Source of the DNA: Acinetobacter sp. Marseille-Q1618
Lineage (GTDB): Bacteria > Pseudomonadota > Gammaproteobacteria > Pseudomonadales > Moraxellaceae
Direction of reading: 5' to 3'
DNA: 64,000 nt
NCBI RefSeq assembly: GCF_902809855.1
Contig: NZ_CADDWJ010000001.1
Span: 124,001-188,000 of the forward strand
A program made the translations under genes and the position numbers. The notes under the pieces were generated by a model. The model was not told the origin of the DNA and searched no databases. It saw nothing but the letters and a program-made list of their open reading frames with translations. Positions 18,651 to 27,827 of the stretch are shown here, one piece after another. Position 1 is the first letter of the stretch; each line of letters begins with the position of its first letter.

Positions 18651-18794
18651 TTAATCTCCCCCTGATAAATCTCCCTTACGTAGCAGAGCTACTCACCTCT
18701 TTGGCAAAGAGGGGCTTAAAAGCAGTTAGAGGTGGCTCCTGAAAAAGAACGGAGCAAAAGTCCCCCTTTATAAAGGGGGAAACAGGGGGATTAA
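18651..18794. repeat. Structured intergenic repeat between cysD and cysN (REP/MITE-like)
   Basis: The ends are inverted: TTAATCTCCCCCTG at 18651-18664 and CAGGGGGATTAA at 18783-18794. Inside are a perfect 20-base palindrome (18761-18780, TCCCCCTTTATAAAGGGGGA) and a hairpin CCTCTTTG-G-CAAAGAGG (18696-18712). This GC-rich, self-complementary block differs from the coding sequence around it. It resembles short dispersed elements I associate with Acinetobacter intergenic regions, but copy number cannot be checked here. It would be transcribed within the cysDN message. Confidence 0.65.
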
Positions 18795-18832
18795 AGAAAC
18801 CGATTTCTAAAGAATATGTGGAGTTTTGAGCA

Positions 18833-20446
18833 ATGTCTCATCAATCAGAATTGATTAGCCAAGATATCTTGGCATATTTAAAACAGCACGAAAATAAAGA
18901 CTTATTACGTTTTCTGACTTGCGGTAATGTGGACGATGGTAAATCAACTTTAATCGGTCGTTTACTTTATGATTCAAAATTGATTTATGAAGATCAATTA
19001 CAAGCAGTAACTCGTGATTCTAAAAAAGTCGGTACAACAGGTGATGCACCTGACTTAGCTTTACTTGTTGATGGCTTACAAGCTGAGCGTGAGCAGGGCA
19101 TTACCATTGATGTAGCATATCGTTATTTCTCGACTGAAAAACGTAAGTTCATCATTGCGGATACACCGGGGCATGAACAATATACCCGTAACATGGCAAC
19201 AGGTGCGTCTACGGCTGATCTTGCGATTATCTTGATCGATGCGCGCTATGGTGTACAAACCCAAACACGCCGTCATACCTTTATTGCGAGTCTTTTGGGT
19301 ATCCGTAATATCGTAGTTGCGATCAATAAAATGGACTTGGTTGAATTTTCTGAAGTGCGTTTTAATGAAATTCAACAAGAATATAATGCCTTTGTGAACC
19401 AATTGGGTGATCGTAAACCTGCCAATATTATCTTCACGCCAATCTCAGCATTGAATGGTGATAATGTGGTAAATCCTTCACCAAATACACCGTGGTATCA
19501 AGGTCAAACCTTAATGGAAACCTTGGAAACTGTTGAAATCACACGTGATACCAGTGCGCATGAATTCCGTTTCCCTGTGCAATATGTTAACCGTCCAAAT
19601 CTCGATTTCCGTGGTTTCTGCGGTACGATTGCGCTAGGTGAAGTTAAAGTTGGTGATGAAATTGTCGCTTTACCTTCAGGCAAAAAATCGACTGTAAAAG
19701 AGATTGTAACCTTTGATGGTAATCTTGATCATGCGATTGCAGGTCAAGCAGTTACGTTAACTTTAAATGATGAAATCGACGTTTCTCGTGGGAATGTCTT
19801 AGTTAAAGCAGGTGAGCAACCGTCTTTATCTCGTTCTGTTCGTGCCACTGTGGTATGGATGGCTGATCAGCCACTGGTGGTTGGTAAGCTCTATAATGTG
19901 AAAATCGGCACACAAACTGTACCTGCAAAAGTTGAAAAAATTAACTACCGTACCAATGTCAATACTTTGGAAAAAACTCAAGTTGAGCAATTAGAGTTGA
20001 ATGCTATTGCTGATGTTGAGATTGAGTTTGATGCACCTGTGTTGTTTGACCGTTATCAAGACAGTCGTTATACAGGTTCGTTCATCTTTATTGACCGTTT
20101 AAGTAATGTAACGGTTGGTGCAGGTATGGTTGAAGCTGCTGTTGAGTGGACTGCTCACAATGAGCCTGTAACAGCGGAAGTTCGTGCTGCGCGTTTGGGG
20201 CAAAAACCTGCTGTCGTTGCTGTATCTGCCAAAGTTCTTGAAAATGCACAATCTCTTGAAAGTTTGCTTATTCAACAAGGTATTGTTGCACTTGCAAAAG
20301 TAGGTTTAACTGCTGATCAAGTGGCATTGCTTCGTCAAACAGGTGTTGTAGTCGTCACTGATCTTGAGCAAGGTGCTGATGTGACTTTTGCGCAAGAAAC
20401 GGTTGAAGAGTTGGCTGATAAGATTGTGGAATTGGTTCGCTTGTAA
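18833..20446 (+). CDS. cysN: Sulfate adenylyltransferase subunit 1 (CysN) with C-terminal tail
   Basis: GTPase subunit of ATP sulfurylase (537 residues); GTP hydrolysis drives APS formation by CysD. The P-loop is [10 protein letters not shown] (30-39), with DTPGHEQY and NKMDLV as G3 and G4. The EF-Tu-like barrel domains end at VTVGAGMV (about 426-433). E. coli CysN (475 residues) ends about 40 residues after this point; here about 105 remain. The tail starts [15 protein letters not shown], which resembles the linker into the APS-kinase domain of CysNC fusions, but no P-loop follows. I read it as a vestige of a lost kinase domain. A terminator follows. Confidence 0.95.
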   Translation: MSHQSELISQDILAYLKQHENKDLLRFLTCGNVDDGKSTLIGRLLYDSKLIYEDQLQAVTRDSKKVGTTGDAPDLALLVDGLQAEREQGITIDVAYRYFSTEKRKFIIADTPGHEQYTRNMATGASTADLAIILIDARYGVQTQTRRHTFIASLLGIRNIVVAINKMDLVEFSEVRFNEIQQEYNAFVNQLGDRKPANIIFTPISALNGDNVVNPSPNTPWYQGQTLMETLETVEITRDTSAHEFRFPVQYVNRPNLDFRGFCGTIALGEVKVGDEIVALPSGKKSTVKEIVTFDGNLDHAIAGQAVTLTLNDEIDVSRGNVLVKAGEQPSLSRSVRATVVWMADQPLVVGKLYNVKIGTQTVPAKVEKINYRTNVNTLEKTQVEQLELNAIADVEIEFDAPVLFDRYQDSRYTGSFIFIDRLSNVTVGAGMVEAAVEWTAHNEPVTAEVRAARLGQKPAVVAVSAKVLENAQSLESLLIQQGIVALAKVGLTADQVALLRQTGVVVVTDLEQGADVTFAQETVEELADKIVELVRL

Positions 20447-20466
20447 TAGATTGAATTGATTGAAAT

Positions 20467-20492
20467 AAAAACCCGCGAAAGCGGGTTTTTTA
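20467..20492 (+). terminator. Terminator after cysN
   Basis: A perfect 10-bp stem (20467-20476 with 20481-20490), a GAAA tetraloop and six T. Confidence 0.9.
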
Positions 20493-20549
20493 ATAAGTTA
20501 TCATTGAATTAATATACACTTAGAACACCAATAGTTAGGTTGAAAGAAA

Positions 20550-22187
20550 ATGGATTTCATAAATAAGTTTAGTAAAATTAATTCTAGTTTTGAAATTCAT
20601 GATTCAATAATTTATTTTACTTACAGTAGTTTTATATCGGTAGATAGTTTTCATTTAAATGATTTAGCTGATGAAATAATTAAATCTGGATTTGCTATTT
20701 GTATAATGAATAGTGAATGTGTATTCCAATGTAGATCAAACAAAGAGGTTAAATTTTATGCACAAACATATGTAGATGATCAACAATTAGAGCATGTTGA
20801 ATTTATAAGTGATAAAGGAGAGTATTTAAGACTTAGTGATGGTAATGAAAATTATAATTATTTTTATGGTGCATACATGAAGCACCTATCTGAGCTGAGG
20901 CTCTTTAATAAAGATAGTTTAACAAAATATATAAAAATTTATCTTGATGATTTTGTGATTGAAATAGATGAGTTTGAGTTTTTAGTGAATCCTGAGATTT
21001 CTGTTTATGAGGATGGGATAGTTATAATAAAATATGGATTGGTTTATAATTCCCTCGATTTAGATGTTTTTAGTTATATTGATAATATCTTAAATTCAAG
21101 TTTTAAAAATATAAATAAACTTTTAGTATCTCCTTATTTTTGTAAGTTAGCATCAATTGCATATGGTAGTTTTAATAAGGTACCATTCTATAAAAGATAT
21201 GAGCATTTAGGAATAGAAAAGCGGCATTGTATTGAAGTAGATAAATTGACTATAAATTATGAGTTTGGTGAGGAAGTAATAAAGTTAATCGAATTGCCGA
21301 GAAAATCTGGTGAGAGAGAGGACTTCTCTACAATTACTCAAACTATTTTAAATGTAATAGGTTATATATCAGTTACTCCTAATAAGGGGATGAGATACAT
21401 ATTGTTAGGGCAAAAAAATATTATTCCTAATGGAGAGTATTGGTCTGGAAGACCATATGTTTATTTAATCAATTTTACAAAAAATTATAATGATTCTAAC
21501 CGTAATAATAAAGTTCATAGCAAATATTTTTCTATGTTATTAGCAAGAACTTCTGGTAGTGATTTTAATGGAAAATCTTTGCACGATTTAAGAGTATTTA
21601 ATGATATTTCAGTTTTTATTGAATCATCAGGTGGTTTAGTGGTTTTTTCCAAAAATGTAGATGAAATAGCTACTATAGAAAATTATATAATTGATTATGA
21701 GTTAATTAATCAGTATCTTGAGTATGGATATATGATTAATAAGTTGCTGTTACAAAAAGTTTATGATTCTAAGAATAATGAAGATATATTTATATTAAGA
21801 TGGCGAGTCAATATGATTAACTCTTTAGGAGAAAATACTTATGTTGGTGAATTTAGAGATTTGCTGAAACATGGTTGGAAAGAGTATGGTATTGAAAATA
21901 TACAAAAGCAAATTTATGAAGCAATTGAAATAAGTAAGGATGAAAACCAATATCGCTATACTAGACAAGCTAATAGACGAAATTTAATGGTAATGATCTT
22001 ATTTGGATTAATGGCTATACCTACTATAAGTGAAACAATTATTAAACCAATTTGGATTTATTTTGGAATTTATTTGCCTAAGGCTATAGTATTTCAAAGT
22101 TTATTTTTTTTCCTTGTTACAATGAGTTTAATTTTTATATTAGTAGTACCTTCATATTGGTTGATAATAAGGAGTACAAAGAAATAA
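20550..22187 (+). CDS. AT-rich orphan membrane protein, 545 residues
   Basis: Not recognised. The first about 465 residues look soluble, with strand-rich sections rich in Asn, Asp, Ile, Tyr and Phe. A basic stretch (YRYTRQANRRN, about 470-480) leads into two membrane segments, about 482-497 and 511-537, and a short basic tail (IIRSTKK). This places a large cytosolic domain before a C-terminal membrane hairpin. Base composition is far lower in GC than the neighbours, and ATA and AGA codons are common, which suggests recent transfer. The gene has GAAAG about 7 bases before its ATG and sits alone between two core genes, each with its own terminator. A stress, phage-defence or transport role is only a guess. 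Confidence 0.75.
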   Translation: MDFINKFSKINSSFEIHDSIIYFTYSSFISVDSFHLNDLADEIIKSGFAICIMNSECVFQCRSNKEVKFYAQTYVDDQQLEHVEFISDKGEYLRLSDGNENYNYFYGAYMKHLSELRLFNKDSLTKYIKIYLDDFVIEIDEFEFLVNPEISVYEDGIVIIKYGLVYNSLDLDVFSYIDNILNSSFKNINKLLVSPYFCKLASIAYGSFNKVPFYKRYEHLGIEKRHCIEVDKLTINYEFGEEVIKLIELPRKSGEREDFSTITQTILNVIGYISVTPNKGMRYILLGQKNIIPNGEYWSGRPYVYLINFTKNYNDSNRNNKVHSKYFSMLLARTSGSDFNGKSLHDLRVFNDISVFIESSGGLVVFSKNVDEIATIENYIIDYELINQYLEYGYMINKLLLQKVYDSKNNEDIFILRWRVNMINSLGENTYVGEFRDLLKHGWKEYGIENIQKQIYEAIEISKDENQYRYTRQANRRNLMVMILFGLMAIPTISETIIKPIWIYFGIYLPKAIVFQSLFFFLVTMSLIFILVVPSYWLIIRSTKK

Positions 22188-22235
22188 AAAATTATTTAAA
22201 AATTAATTAATTTAATAGTTTAGATACAGTAAAAA

Positions 22236-22382
22236 TTAGGTGATTTTATATTTAATATGCGTGTTGGCTTTCCTATACACCAAATAAACACCACTTAAAA
22301 TTCCAAGATAGTCAAAAATGAATGGCAAAATTTTAAATCCTACATTTAAGAAAGCTATCGAAATAGCTTTCCTTTTTTGATC
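22236..22382 (-). pseudogene. Coding-like remnant of a small membrane protein
   Basis: A stop-free stretch of 48 codons reads, on the minus strand, as a hydrophobic peptide (FKILPFIFDYLGILSGVYLV) with a basic tail (YRKANTHIKYKIT) before TAA. No ATG, GTG or TTG start with a good ribosome site precedes the full segment. It could be the end of a gene lost from this site or a chance reading in AT-rich DNA. Confidence 0.3.
22350..22378 (+). terminator. Terminator downstream of the AT-rich orphan
   Basis: A perfect 9-bp stem, with GAAAGCTAT paired to ATAGCTTTC, a CGAA tetraloop and CTTTTTT. It lies about 160 bases after the stop codon. Confidence 0.7.
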
Positions 22383-22393
22383 TTAGATTTTAT

Positions 22394-23941
22394 CTAAAAC
22401 CCCGAAACATTTCCTTTATTGGGATATGTAAACTGATGTTCTAGGTCTATACTAAATTTCTGTTTTGGACTTAACTTAATATTCCACTGGTTAATATTCG
22501 GCTGACCTTGCCAAGTTGTACTATTTGGCTGTGGTTGATAACTCGAATGCGTAACTAACTTCCCATTACGACTTTGTGGTTCAGCTTCAAATACAGTCAG
22601 TTGAACAGGATAGTTGTTCAGATTTTCAATGATATATTGCTGTTTTTGTGTGGTTTGTGATTTTGCACCTGTAATCGCTCTTTTTTGATTTGATAAATCT
22701 ATTGTTCGAATCTTAATTTGATCATCATAACCAAAACTCATTTGCACATTTTCATTTCCAGAATTTGACCATTGACGTTCACCAACAAAATCACCATCAC
22801 GATACAACTTAACTAAGCCATTAGGTAGGTTGGTATTGAATTGAGCAATATGAGCAACGATAGAAGCCTTTTCACTTTGTTTTGGAATTACCCAAACTGA
22901 AAGTTGAGCAGGGATATTTTCACTGCTTAATGGTAAATAAATCTGTTGTTGACTACTGTAAATGGTGGCTTGAGTATTGGAGCGGAACTCAGTACTTAAA
23001 TTTAATTGATTGGCTTGAAATTGTGGGAATTGAGGTTCTTGAACATCATCAAGTGGAGCAACCTCTGCTATAGGTGCAGGCATTGCTGAATCTTTGAATG
23101 CATATCTGGCATTGAGAGGCATTACATGAATTGGCTGAGGCTCATAATAATCCACCCACCAACTCTGAGGTGTGAGTTGTTGTACATAACCTTGTGGCGT
23201 GGCAGTTGAAAGTGTCAGTTTGACATTGTTCCAATCTTCACCTGTTTTTTGTGCAATCATCGCCATACGTGTCAGTTTGACTTGTTGAGTGCCAGTATCT
23301 AACTCAGCTTTATACATCGGCTGCCAACGCGCATAAGGAACTAAATAACTCATTTTAATCACGCCATTTTGCGGTGCTTGAACATAAAACTTTAAACTAC
23401 GCTGTTTAAATTGATGATCGCCAATAGCATTTAGATCTTGGCGAAGTTCATGTAAGCGTTGCTCTAATTTAACTTTTGCAGTTTTAGCTTGATCGATTGC
23501 GATAAAAGCATCATAAGCTTGTTGGCGAACTTTATTGGCAGAGCCTTTGGTGATATTGCCTAAAAATTTATTTTGTAATTCGGCTGCTTGAATAATGGAA
23601 TTTTGTTCAGAAATTTGCTTTTCAATTTGTTCGATTTGTATTTTTAAAGCATGTGATTCAGCACCAGAGGGTTTGTCCAAAGCACTGTCTTGGTGTGAAA
23701 CTGCATTCACTTCTATATTATTTTCAGTTTGATATTGCAGCTGTGAAATATCAAAATTAGCAGCAAGTCCTTGTAGAGTAACAATGTTCTCTCCAGCCTT
23801 TACGGGAATATTACGTTCGATTTTGGCTGTGCTTGGATATAAGGTTACGTGTTGAATAGGTGCATCTGCAAGTGTTAAAGCAAAACTTATGCTGATTGGT
23901 AAATTTAAAAGCCCAAAATAAATAATTGATTTTATTTTCAT
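22394..23941 (-). CDS. MuiA-like DUF4139 domain protein, exported
   Basis: Secreted or periplasmic protein of 515 residues. The signal peptide ends near SISFALTLAD (about residue 22). The N-terminal DUF4140 region begins with VTLYPSTAKIERNIPVKAGEN. A coiled-coil section (about 95-165) follows, and then the DUF4139 beta domain with YLVPYARWQPMYKAELD and a C-terminal LEHQFTYPNKGNVSGF. This order is that of the mucoidy inhibitor MuiA family, whose molecular role is not established. It stands alone; the sigma-factor operon ends about 100 bases upstream. Confidence 0.8.
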   Translation of the reverse strand: MKIKSIIYFGLLNLPISISFALTLADAPIQHVTLYPSTAKIERNIPVKAGENIVTLQGLAANFDISQLQYQTENNIEVNAVSHQDSALDKPSGAESHALKIQIEQIEKQISEQNSIIQAAELQNKFLGNITKGSANKVRQQAYDAFIAIDQAKTAKVKLEQRLHELRQDLNAIGDHQFKQRSLKFYVQAPQNGVIKMSYLVPYARWQPMYKAELDTGTQQVKLTRMAMIAQKTGEDWNNVKLTLSTATPQGYVQQLTPQSWWVDYYEPQPIHVMPLNARYAFKDSAMPAPIAEVAPLDDVQEPQFPQFQANQLNLSTEFRSNTQATIYSSQQQIYLPLSSENIPAQLSVWVIPKQSEKASIVAHIAQFNTNLPNGLVKLYRDGDFVGERQWSNSGNENVQMSFGYDDQIKIRTIDLSNQKRAITGAKSQTTQKQQYIIENLNNYPVQLTVFEAEPQSRNGKLVTHSSYQPQPNSTTWQGQPNINQWNIKLSPKQKFSIDLEHQFTYPNKGNVSGF

Positions 23942-24043
23942 TTTATCACTACAAAATTTAAAGTAAGAAATATTTTAAAATATTAAACAGTTTTATTTGA
24001 AAAGCCAATCAACAAATAAAAAAGCCTCTTTCGAGGCGCTAAA

Positions 24044-24448
24044 TTAATGTGAACTGACTGAAGAGAGGTATTTTTGAATATATTCTGCTCGTAATTCACT
24101 TCTTTGCACAGCAGTCGTCGCTTTTTGCATTTTTGTACGCATTTCATTGCGTTCAGATGTGCTCATTTGCTGCCAAACTTCACGCATTTTTTGCTTTTCT
24201 TCTTCAGGCAGTTGTGTAAACCAGTCCATGCGTTGCTGTAATGCCACACTTTGTGACTCTGGAATTTCTTTAAGATTTTGATAACGTTTAATTAAAGCAC
24301 GTTGTTCATCTTCAGACAGCGTGTCCCACGTATCGCTGACTTGGGTATTGGCATCTTTAGAAAAAATCCAAAAACGCTCAAATCCTGCAAAACTTGTTTG
24401 TAGAAAACCAATCGCACAAAAAGCCAAAACGAGTTTTTTAGCTGCCAT
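24044..24448 (-). CDS. DUF3106 domain protein, exported
   Basis: Small exported protein of 134 residues. The signal peptide (MAAKKLVLAFCAIGF...) ends at about residue 20. The mature part is helical and rich in Glu, Arg and Gln, with LSEDEQRALIKRYQNL and LPEEEKQKMREVW, the repeated pattern of DUF3106. ATG at 24448 has GAGGAT ten bases upstream and overlaps the preceding gene by 11 bases, so translation is coupled to it. It is third in the sigma-factor operon. It may be a periplasmic sensor or effector of that system; this is inference. Confidence 0.75.
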   Translation of the reverse strand: MAAKKLVLAFCAIGFLQTSFAGFERFWIFSKDANTQVSDTWDTLSEDEQRALIKRYQNLKEIPESQSVALQQRMDWFTQLPEEEKQKMREVWQQMSTSERNEMRTKMQKATTAVQRSELRAEYIQKYLSSVSSH

Positions 24449-24764
24449 GGGAATGACTATCCTCACCAAATACAGACAACATCTCTAAATCTTCCATCAT
24501 TTGCGGTGAAAGTTTTGGACTCACAGCCACATGCTGTGTTGTAGGGTTTGCTGGCTCAGCATCAAACACATTTGGTAAAATCACAATACCTGTTAATGCT
24601 GCTGCTAAGGCAAAACCAGTCATTTTCCAATTACCATAACGAGAAGTAGGCTTGTCATGAATATGTTCAAGTACATTATTCATCACAACCGCTTTGTTAC
24701 GGTGATTGCGAGCAAGACCGTCAAGTTTTGACGTAACTTGTTTCGTGAAATCATCATTATTCAT
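24438..24764 (-). CDS. Putative anti-sigma factor, single membrane helix
   Basis: Protein of 108 residues with a cytosolic helical part (1-46), one membrane segment (about 48-64) and a periplasmic tail of 44 residues with His near the end (DSHSHGS). It overlaps the sigma-factor gene by 8 bases and has GGAGGAT just before its ATG at 24764. Position and topology are those of anti-sigma factors encoded after ECF sigma genes, although no known anti-sigma domain is obvious. It is not recognised by sequence; the role is inferred from context. Confidence 0.6.
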   Translation of the reverse strand: MNNDDFTKQVTSKLDGLARNHRNKAVVMNNVLEHIHDKPTSRYGNWKMTGFALAAALTGIVILPNVFDAEPANPTTQHVAVSPKLSPQMMEDLEMLSVFGEDSHSHGS

Positions 24765-25392
24765 CCGATGATCCTCCATAAGGATTTAAATGCGATAACG
24801 TAGTTCTCAGTCCTTGAATCGCCCTATGGTAATGGGTTTTAACGCTACCTTCTGTACAGTTCATAATTGATGCTGTGGTTTGAGTATCAAAGCCTTCCCA
24901 TGCTCGCAACATAAAGGCTTGTTGCTGACGCACAGGCAAGCGACTAATCGCTTCTTGAATTTCTTCAATGGTGAGGTCTTGATCTAAAAACTGTAAAGGA
25001 TTGGGCGTTGACTCATCTACGATGTCCATCACTTCTTCATCATCGCTATCGATATCGACTTTGCGAAACAATGAAAAGGGTGAAGCTCGGCGTGCTTCTT
25101 TCCTACGCCAATCCTGTAACTTATTGTTTAATATCGTATAAAATAGGGGATACCATTCCTCGGTGGATTTTTCAGCATAGGATTTATGCAAAGAAATAAA
25201 GGCTTCTTGAACCAAATCCATCGCAATGCCATTATGACCCTGAGTCGCACTTTCCATCATCACCAAGGCACGACCTGTTACGTCTTGCATAAAAAACTTC
25301 AGACGTTGTTCAGCCGTACTCTTTAGAGCAGCAGTTGTTTCAGACTGTGACTTCTTTGGTGCTAAATCCATAGAGATGGAAAATCCCGTCAT
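24757..25392 (-). CDS. RNA polymerase sigma factor, ECF (sigma-70 family)
   Basis: Sigma factor of 211 residues. Region 2 (about 35-105) includes LVQEAFISLHKSY and ILNNKLQDWRRKEARR. Region 4 (about 145-195) includes LPVRQQQAFMLRAWEGF and a helix-turn-helix, NCTEGSVKTHYHRAIQGLR. There is no region 1.1 or 3, so it is ECF type. It is first in an operon of three overlapping genes with the putative anti-sigma factor and the DUF3106 protein. A promoter of ECF type lies upstream, so it probably activates itself. The signal and targets are unknown. Confidence 0.87.
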   Translation of the reverse strand: MTGFSISMDLAPKKSQSETTAALKSTAEQRLKFFMQDVTGRALVMMESATQGHNGIAMDLVQEAFISLHKSYAEKSTEEWYPLFYTILNNKLQDWRRKEARRASPFSLFRKVDIDSDDEEVMDIVDESTPNPLQFLDQDLTIEEIQEAISRLPVRQQQAFMLRAWEGFDTQTTASIMNCTEGSVKTHYHRAIQGLRTTLSHLNPYGGSSDE

Positions 25393-25427
25393 TGGGCACC
25401 CACCATAATTTTATAAACCTACATCTA

Positions 25428-25453
25428 TAACGTTTAAAAACGAGGGTGGGTTG
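25428..25453 (-). promoter_or_regulatory. ECF-type promoter candidate for the sigma operon
   Basis: The minus strand reads CAACC, 16 bases, CGTTA. This fits the AACC/CGTT pattern of many ECF sigma factors and is about 36 bases upstream of the sigma start. Confidence 0.4.
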
Positions 25454-25529
25454 ACAAACAATACAATTATTTTTATCAGTTTAAAGGATTTTTTAAGGTA
25501 CAGTTCAAACAATAAAATAATTTAACGAA

Positions 25530-26306
25530 TTAAAGGCGTTGACGTACCATTTCAAAGAAGCAAATTGAGCCTGCCACAGCAACATTAAGCGATTCTTGTC
25601 CACCCGGTTGCGGAATGGTTACGGCTTGTGCATGTCGAAGCGCAAATTCAGAAACACCTTGACCTTCATTACCTAAGATCCAAACGCATTGTGGGCGTAA
25701 GTTTTGACGATATAAACTTTCAGATTCATGTGAACTGGTGACATATACAGGGATTTTAAATTGCTTAAGAATGTCTTCTAAAACAATATTCTCATAGGTT
25801 TGCAATGAGAAATGCGCGCCCATACCTGCACGTAGGACACGTGGCGACCATAAAGATGCAGAACCTTTAGTACAGACAATTTGTTCAATGCCTGCTGCAG
25901 CCGCAGAACGTAGCAGTGTACCCACATTGCCCGGATCTTGGACATTTTCCAAGATTAGTGTGTCTTCAGTAAAACTCAAAGCTTGAGTCGATGTTGGTAG
26001 ATCAACAATTGCTAAACAAGCTAAAGTTGTGCCGAGTGTACTCAAATCTTTATACAAAACTTCACTTAAGACAAAGATTACCCCTTGATAATGTTCTGAA
26101 ATTTTTTCAAAGTCTTCATGTTCAAGCGCACGTTCAGTGGTAAAAATCGAGTTAATTTTACGATTTTTCTCAAGCCAAGATAGGCACAGGTGCGTACCTT
26201 CAAGTACAGTTTGAGCTTGTTTTTTACGATAACTATTTTGCTCAATCAAGCCACGTAAGTGTTTGATTTTGGGATTGTCACGAGATTCTAAAAAAATGGT
26301 GGGCAT
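25530..26306 (-). CDS. SpoU/TrmH-family RNA methyltransferase
   Basis: 2'-O-ribose RNA methyltransferase of 258 residues using S-adenosylmethionine. An N-terminal RNA-binding substrate domain (about 1-95) precedes the knotted SPOUT domain. The three SpoU motifs are visible: LENVQDPGNVGTLLRSA (about 118-134), WILGNEGQG, and PQPGGQESLNVAVA near the C-terminus. The exact target (23S rRNA or tRNA) cannot be told from sequence. It follows fbp with about 100 bases between and may be read from its own promoter. Confidence 0.9.
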   Translation of the reverse strand: MPTIFLESRDNPKIKHLRGLIEQNSYRKKQAQTVLEGTHLCLSWLEKNRKINSIFTTERALEHEDFEKISEHYQGVIFVLSEVLYKDLSTLGTTLACLAIVDLPTSTQALSFTEDTLILENVQDPGNVGTLLRSAAAAGIEQIVCTKGSASLWSPRVLRAGMGAHFSLQTYENIVLEDILKQFKIPVYVTSSHESESLYRQNLRPQCVWILGNEGQGVSEFALRHAQAVTIPQPGGQESLNVAVAGSICFFEMVRQRL

Positions 26307-26410
26307 GGGAGTGTATCCAAAAGATGTAAATTGGGGTTGTGCATCTGCAACAACCCCTGAATGGACTTACTCCCTGTAATAGAGAGTAAAATTATTAAAA
26401 CTATTACAAC

Positions 26411-27385
26411 TTAATTGTGGTAACTAGTGACCAAATCAACTTCATTTTTAGAACCGATCACGACAGGGACGCGCTGGTGCAGTTCAGTCGGTTGAATATC
26501 TAAAATACGAACACGACCTGTAGTCGATGCACCACCAGCTTGCTCCATGAGCATGCTCATCGGGTTTGCTTCATACATCAAACGTAAACGACCTGCTTTT
26601 TTCGGATCTTTGGTATCGTATGGATAAAGGAAAATACCACTACGGCAAAGGATGCGATGAATATCACCGACCATACACGCCACCCAACGCATATTAAAAT
26701 CTTTTTCACGGACTGAGGTTTTGCCCGCTTGTAATTCATCAATATAACGTTTTACTGGCGCTTCCCAATGACGTTGATTCGATGCATTAATTGCATACTC
26801 TTTGGTATCTGCAGCGACTTGGATATTTTCAGACGTTAGCAAAAACTCTTTGCTTTCAGGGTCAAACGTGAAGAATACTGTGCCTGCACCTACCGTTAAC
26901 GCCATCATTGTAGATGGGCCATAAAGTACATAGCCCGCAGCAGCTTGCTCTTTACCTGCTTGCATAAAGTCTTCTGCTTGGGTGACTGCATTTTTAGCAT
27001 TTAAAATAGAGAAAATCGTACCGACACACATGTTAATGTCGATGTTACTTGAGCCATCAAGTGGGTCAAATAACACAAGATATTTGCCATTTTCTTGTGC
27101 AGGGGTGAATTCGTCTAATTCTTCTGAAGCCAAACCGCCAACATTTTTATTGACTTTCAAGGCATCAATTAAATAATCATTTGAAATGACATCAAGCTTT
27201 TTCTGTTCTTCGCCTTGGACATTTTCATGTTGTGCACTTCCTAAAACACCAGCCAATGCACCTTTTTGTAGGAGTTGGTCAATAGATTTACAAGTGTTTG
27301 CAATTGTTTCAATAACATCAGCAAGTTCAGGTGTTAAATTCCCTTGTTGTTGTTCTAAATACTGGGATAAAGTGCGATTTGACAT
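26411..27385 (-). CDS. fbp: Fructose-1,6-bisphosphatase class I
   Basis: Gluconeogenic phosphatase of 324 residues that converts fructose 1,6-bisphosphate to fructose 6-phosphate. The metal site [10 protein letters not shown] is at 107-116. SEELDE (about 87-92) and the sugar-phosphate site with [15 protein letters not shown] and [26 protein letters not shown] are present. Length matches E. coli Fbp (332). The enzyme lets an organism that grows on organic acids, as Acinetobacter does, make hexoses. Confidence 0.96.
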   Translation of the reverse strand: MSNRTLSQYLEQQQGNLTPELADVIETIANTCKSIDQLLQKGALAGVLGSAQHENVQGEEQKKLDVISNDYLIDALKVNKNVGGLASEELDEFTPAQENGKYLVLFDPLDGSSNIDINMCVGTIFSILNAKNAVTQAEDFMQAGKEQAAAGYVLYGPSTMMALTVGAGTVFFTFDPESKEFLLTSENIQVAADTKEYAINASNQRHWEAPVKRYIDELQAGKTSVREKDFNMRWVACMVGDIHRILCRSGIFLYPYDTKDPKKAGRLRLMYEANPMSMLMEQAGGASTTGRVRILDIQPTELHQRVPVVIGSKNEVDLVTSYHN

Positions 27386-27564
27386 AGCAAAGCTGCTCCA
27401 ATAAAGCGATAATTTTCTAACAAATTAAACAATCGGGTTATTTTAGATGAGTTTGCCTCAAAATAAAAATTATCCTGTGTTATTTGTCGTGATTTTGCCC
27501 TTGCAAGTATTCTAGAAAGTGCTATGTTGAAGATACTAAGGATAGCGTTTTAAGGAGCATCGTT

Positions 27565-27750
27565 ATGACTACGAAAAAGTTTGAAGCAACGCCAACTCCA
27601 AGTGATGGTATTGATTTAGATGAAATTAGTGCTGAAAATGTGAAAGATGCATGGAAAGATTACGAAGCAAAACCTGAATATAAAAAATTCAATAAGCATG
27701 ATTTAATTGAATCCATGCAAAGCCCCAAGCACACTGAAACTGAATCTTAA
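27565..27750 (+). CDS. Small acidic hypothetical protein, 61 residues
   Basis: Not recognised, but the gene is convincing: AAGGAG sits 7-8 bases before the ATG and a strong terminator follows directly. The protein is hydrophilic and rich in Lys, Glu and Asp, with DLDEISAENVKDAWKDYEAK. No signal peptide or membrane segment is seen. It could be a soluble stress or binding protein. Confidence 0.65.
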   Translation: MTTKKFEATPTPSDGIDLDEISAENVKDAWKDYEAKPEYKKFNKHDLIESMQSPKHTETES

Positions 27751-27755
27751 CTTAT

Positions 27756-27789
27756 AAAAAAGCGCCCATTTGAAATGAGCGCTTTTTTA
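27756..27789. terminator. Terminator after the small acidic protein, probably bidirectional
   Basis: A stem of AAAAAAGCGC (27756-27765) with GCGCTTTTTT (27779-27788) plus inner CAT/ATG pairs. A and T runs on both sides mean it can also end the convergent pal transcript. Confidence 0.8.
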
Positions 27790-27827
27790 TTGTCACGAGG
27801 TTTGTCGAGCAATTTGCCTTGTAACGA

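Noticed and set aside
18651..18794. Insertion sequence between cysD and cysN
   Set aside because: It has inverted ends but no transposase and is only 144 bp, so it is treated as a miniature or REP-like repeat.
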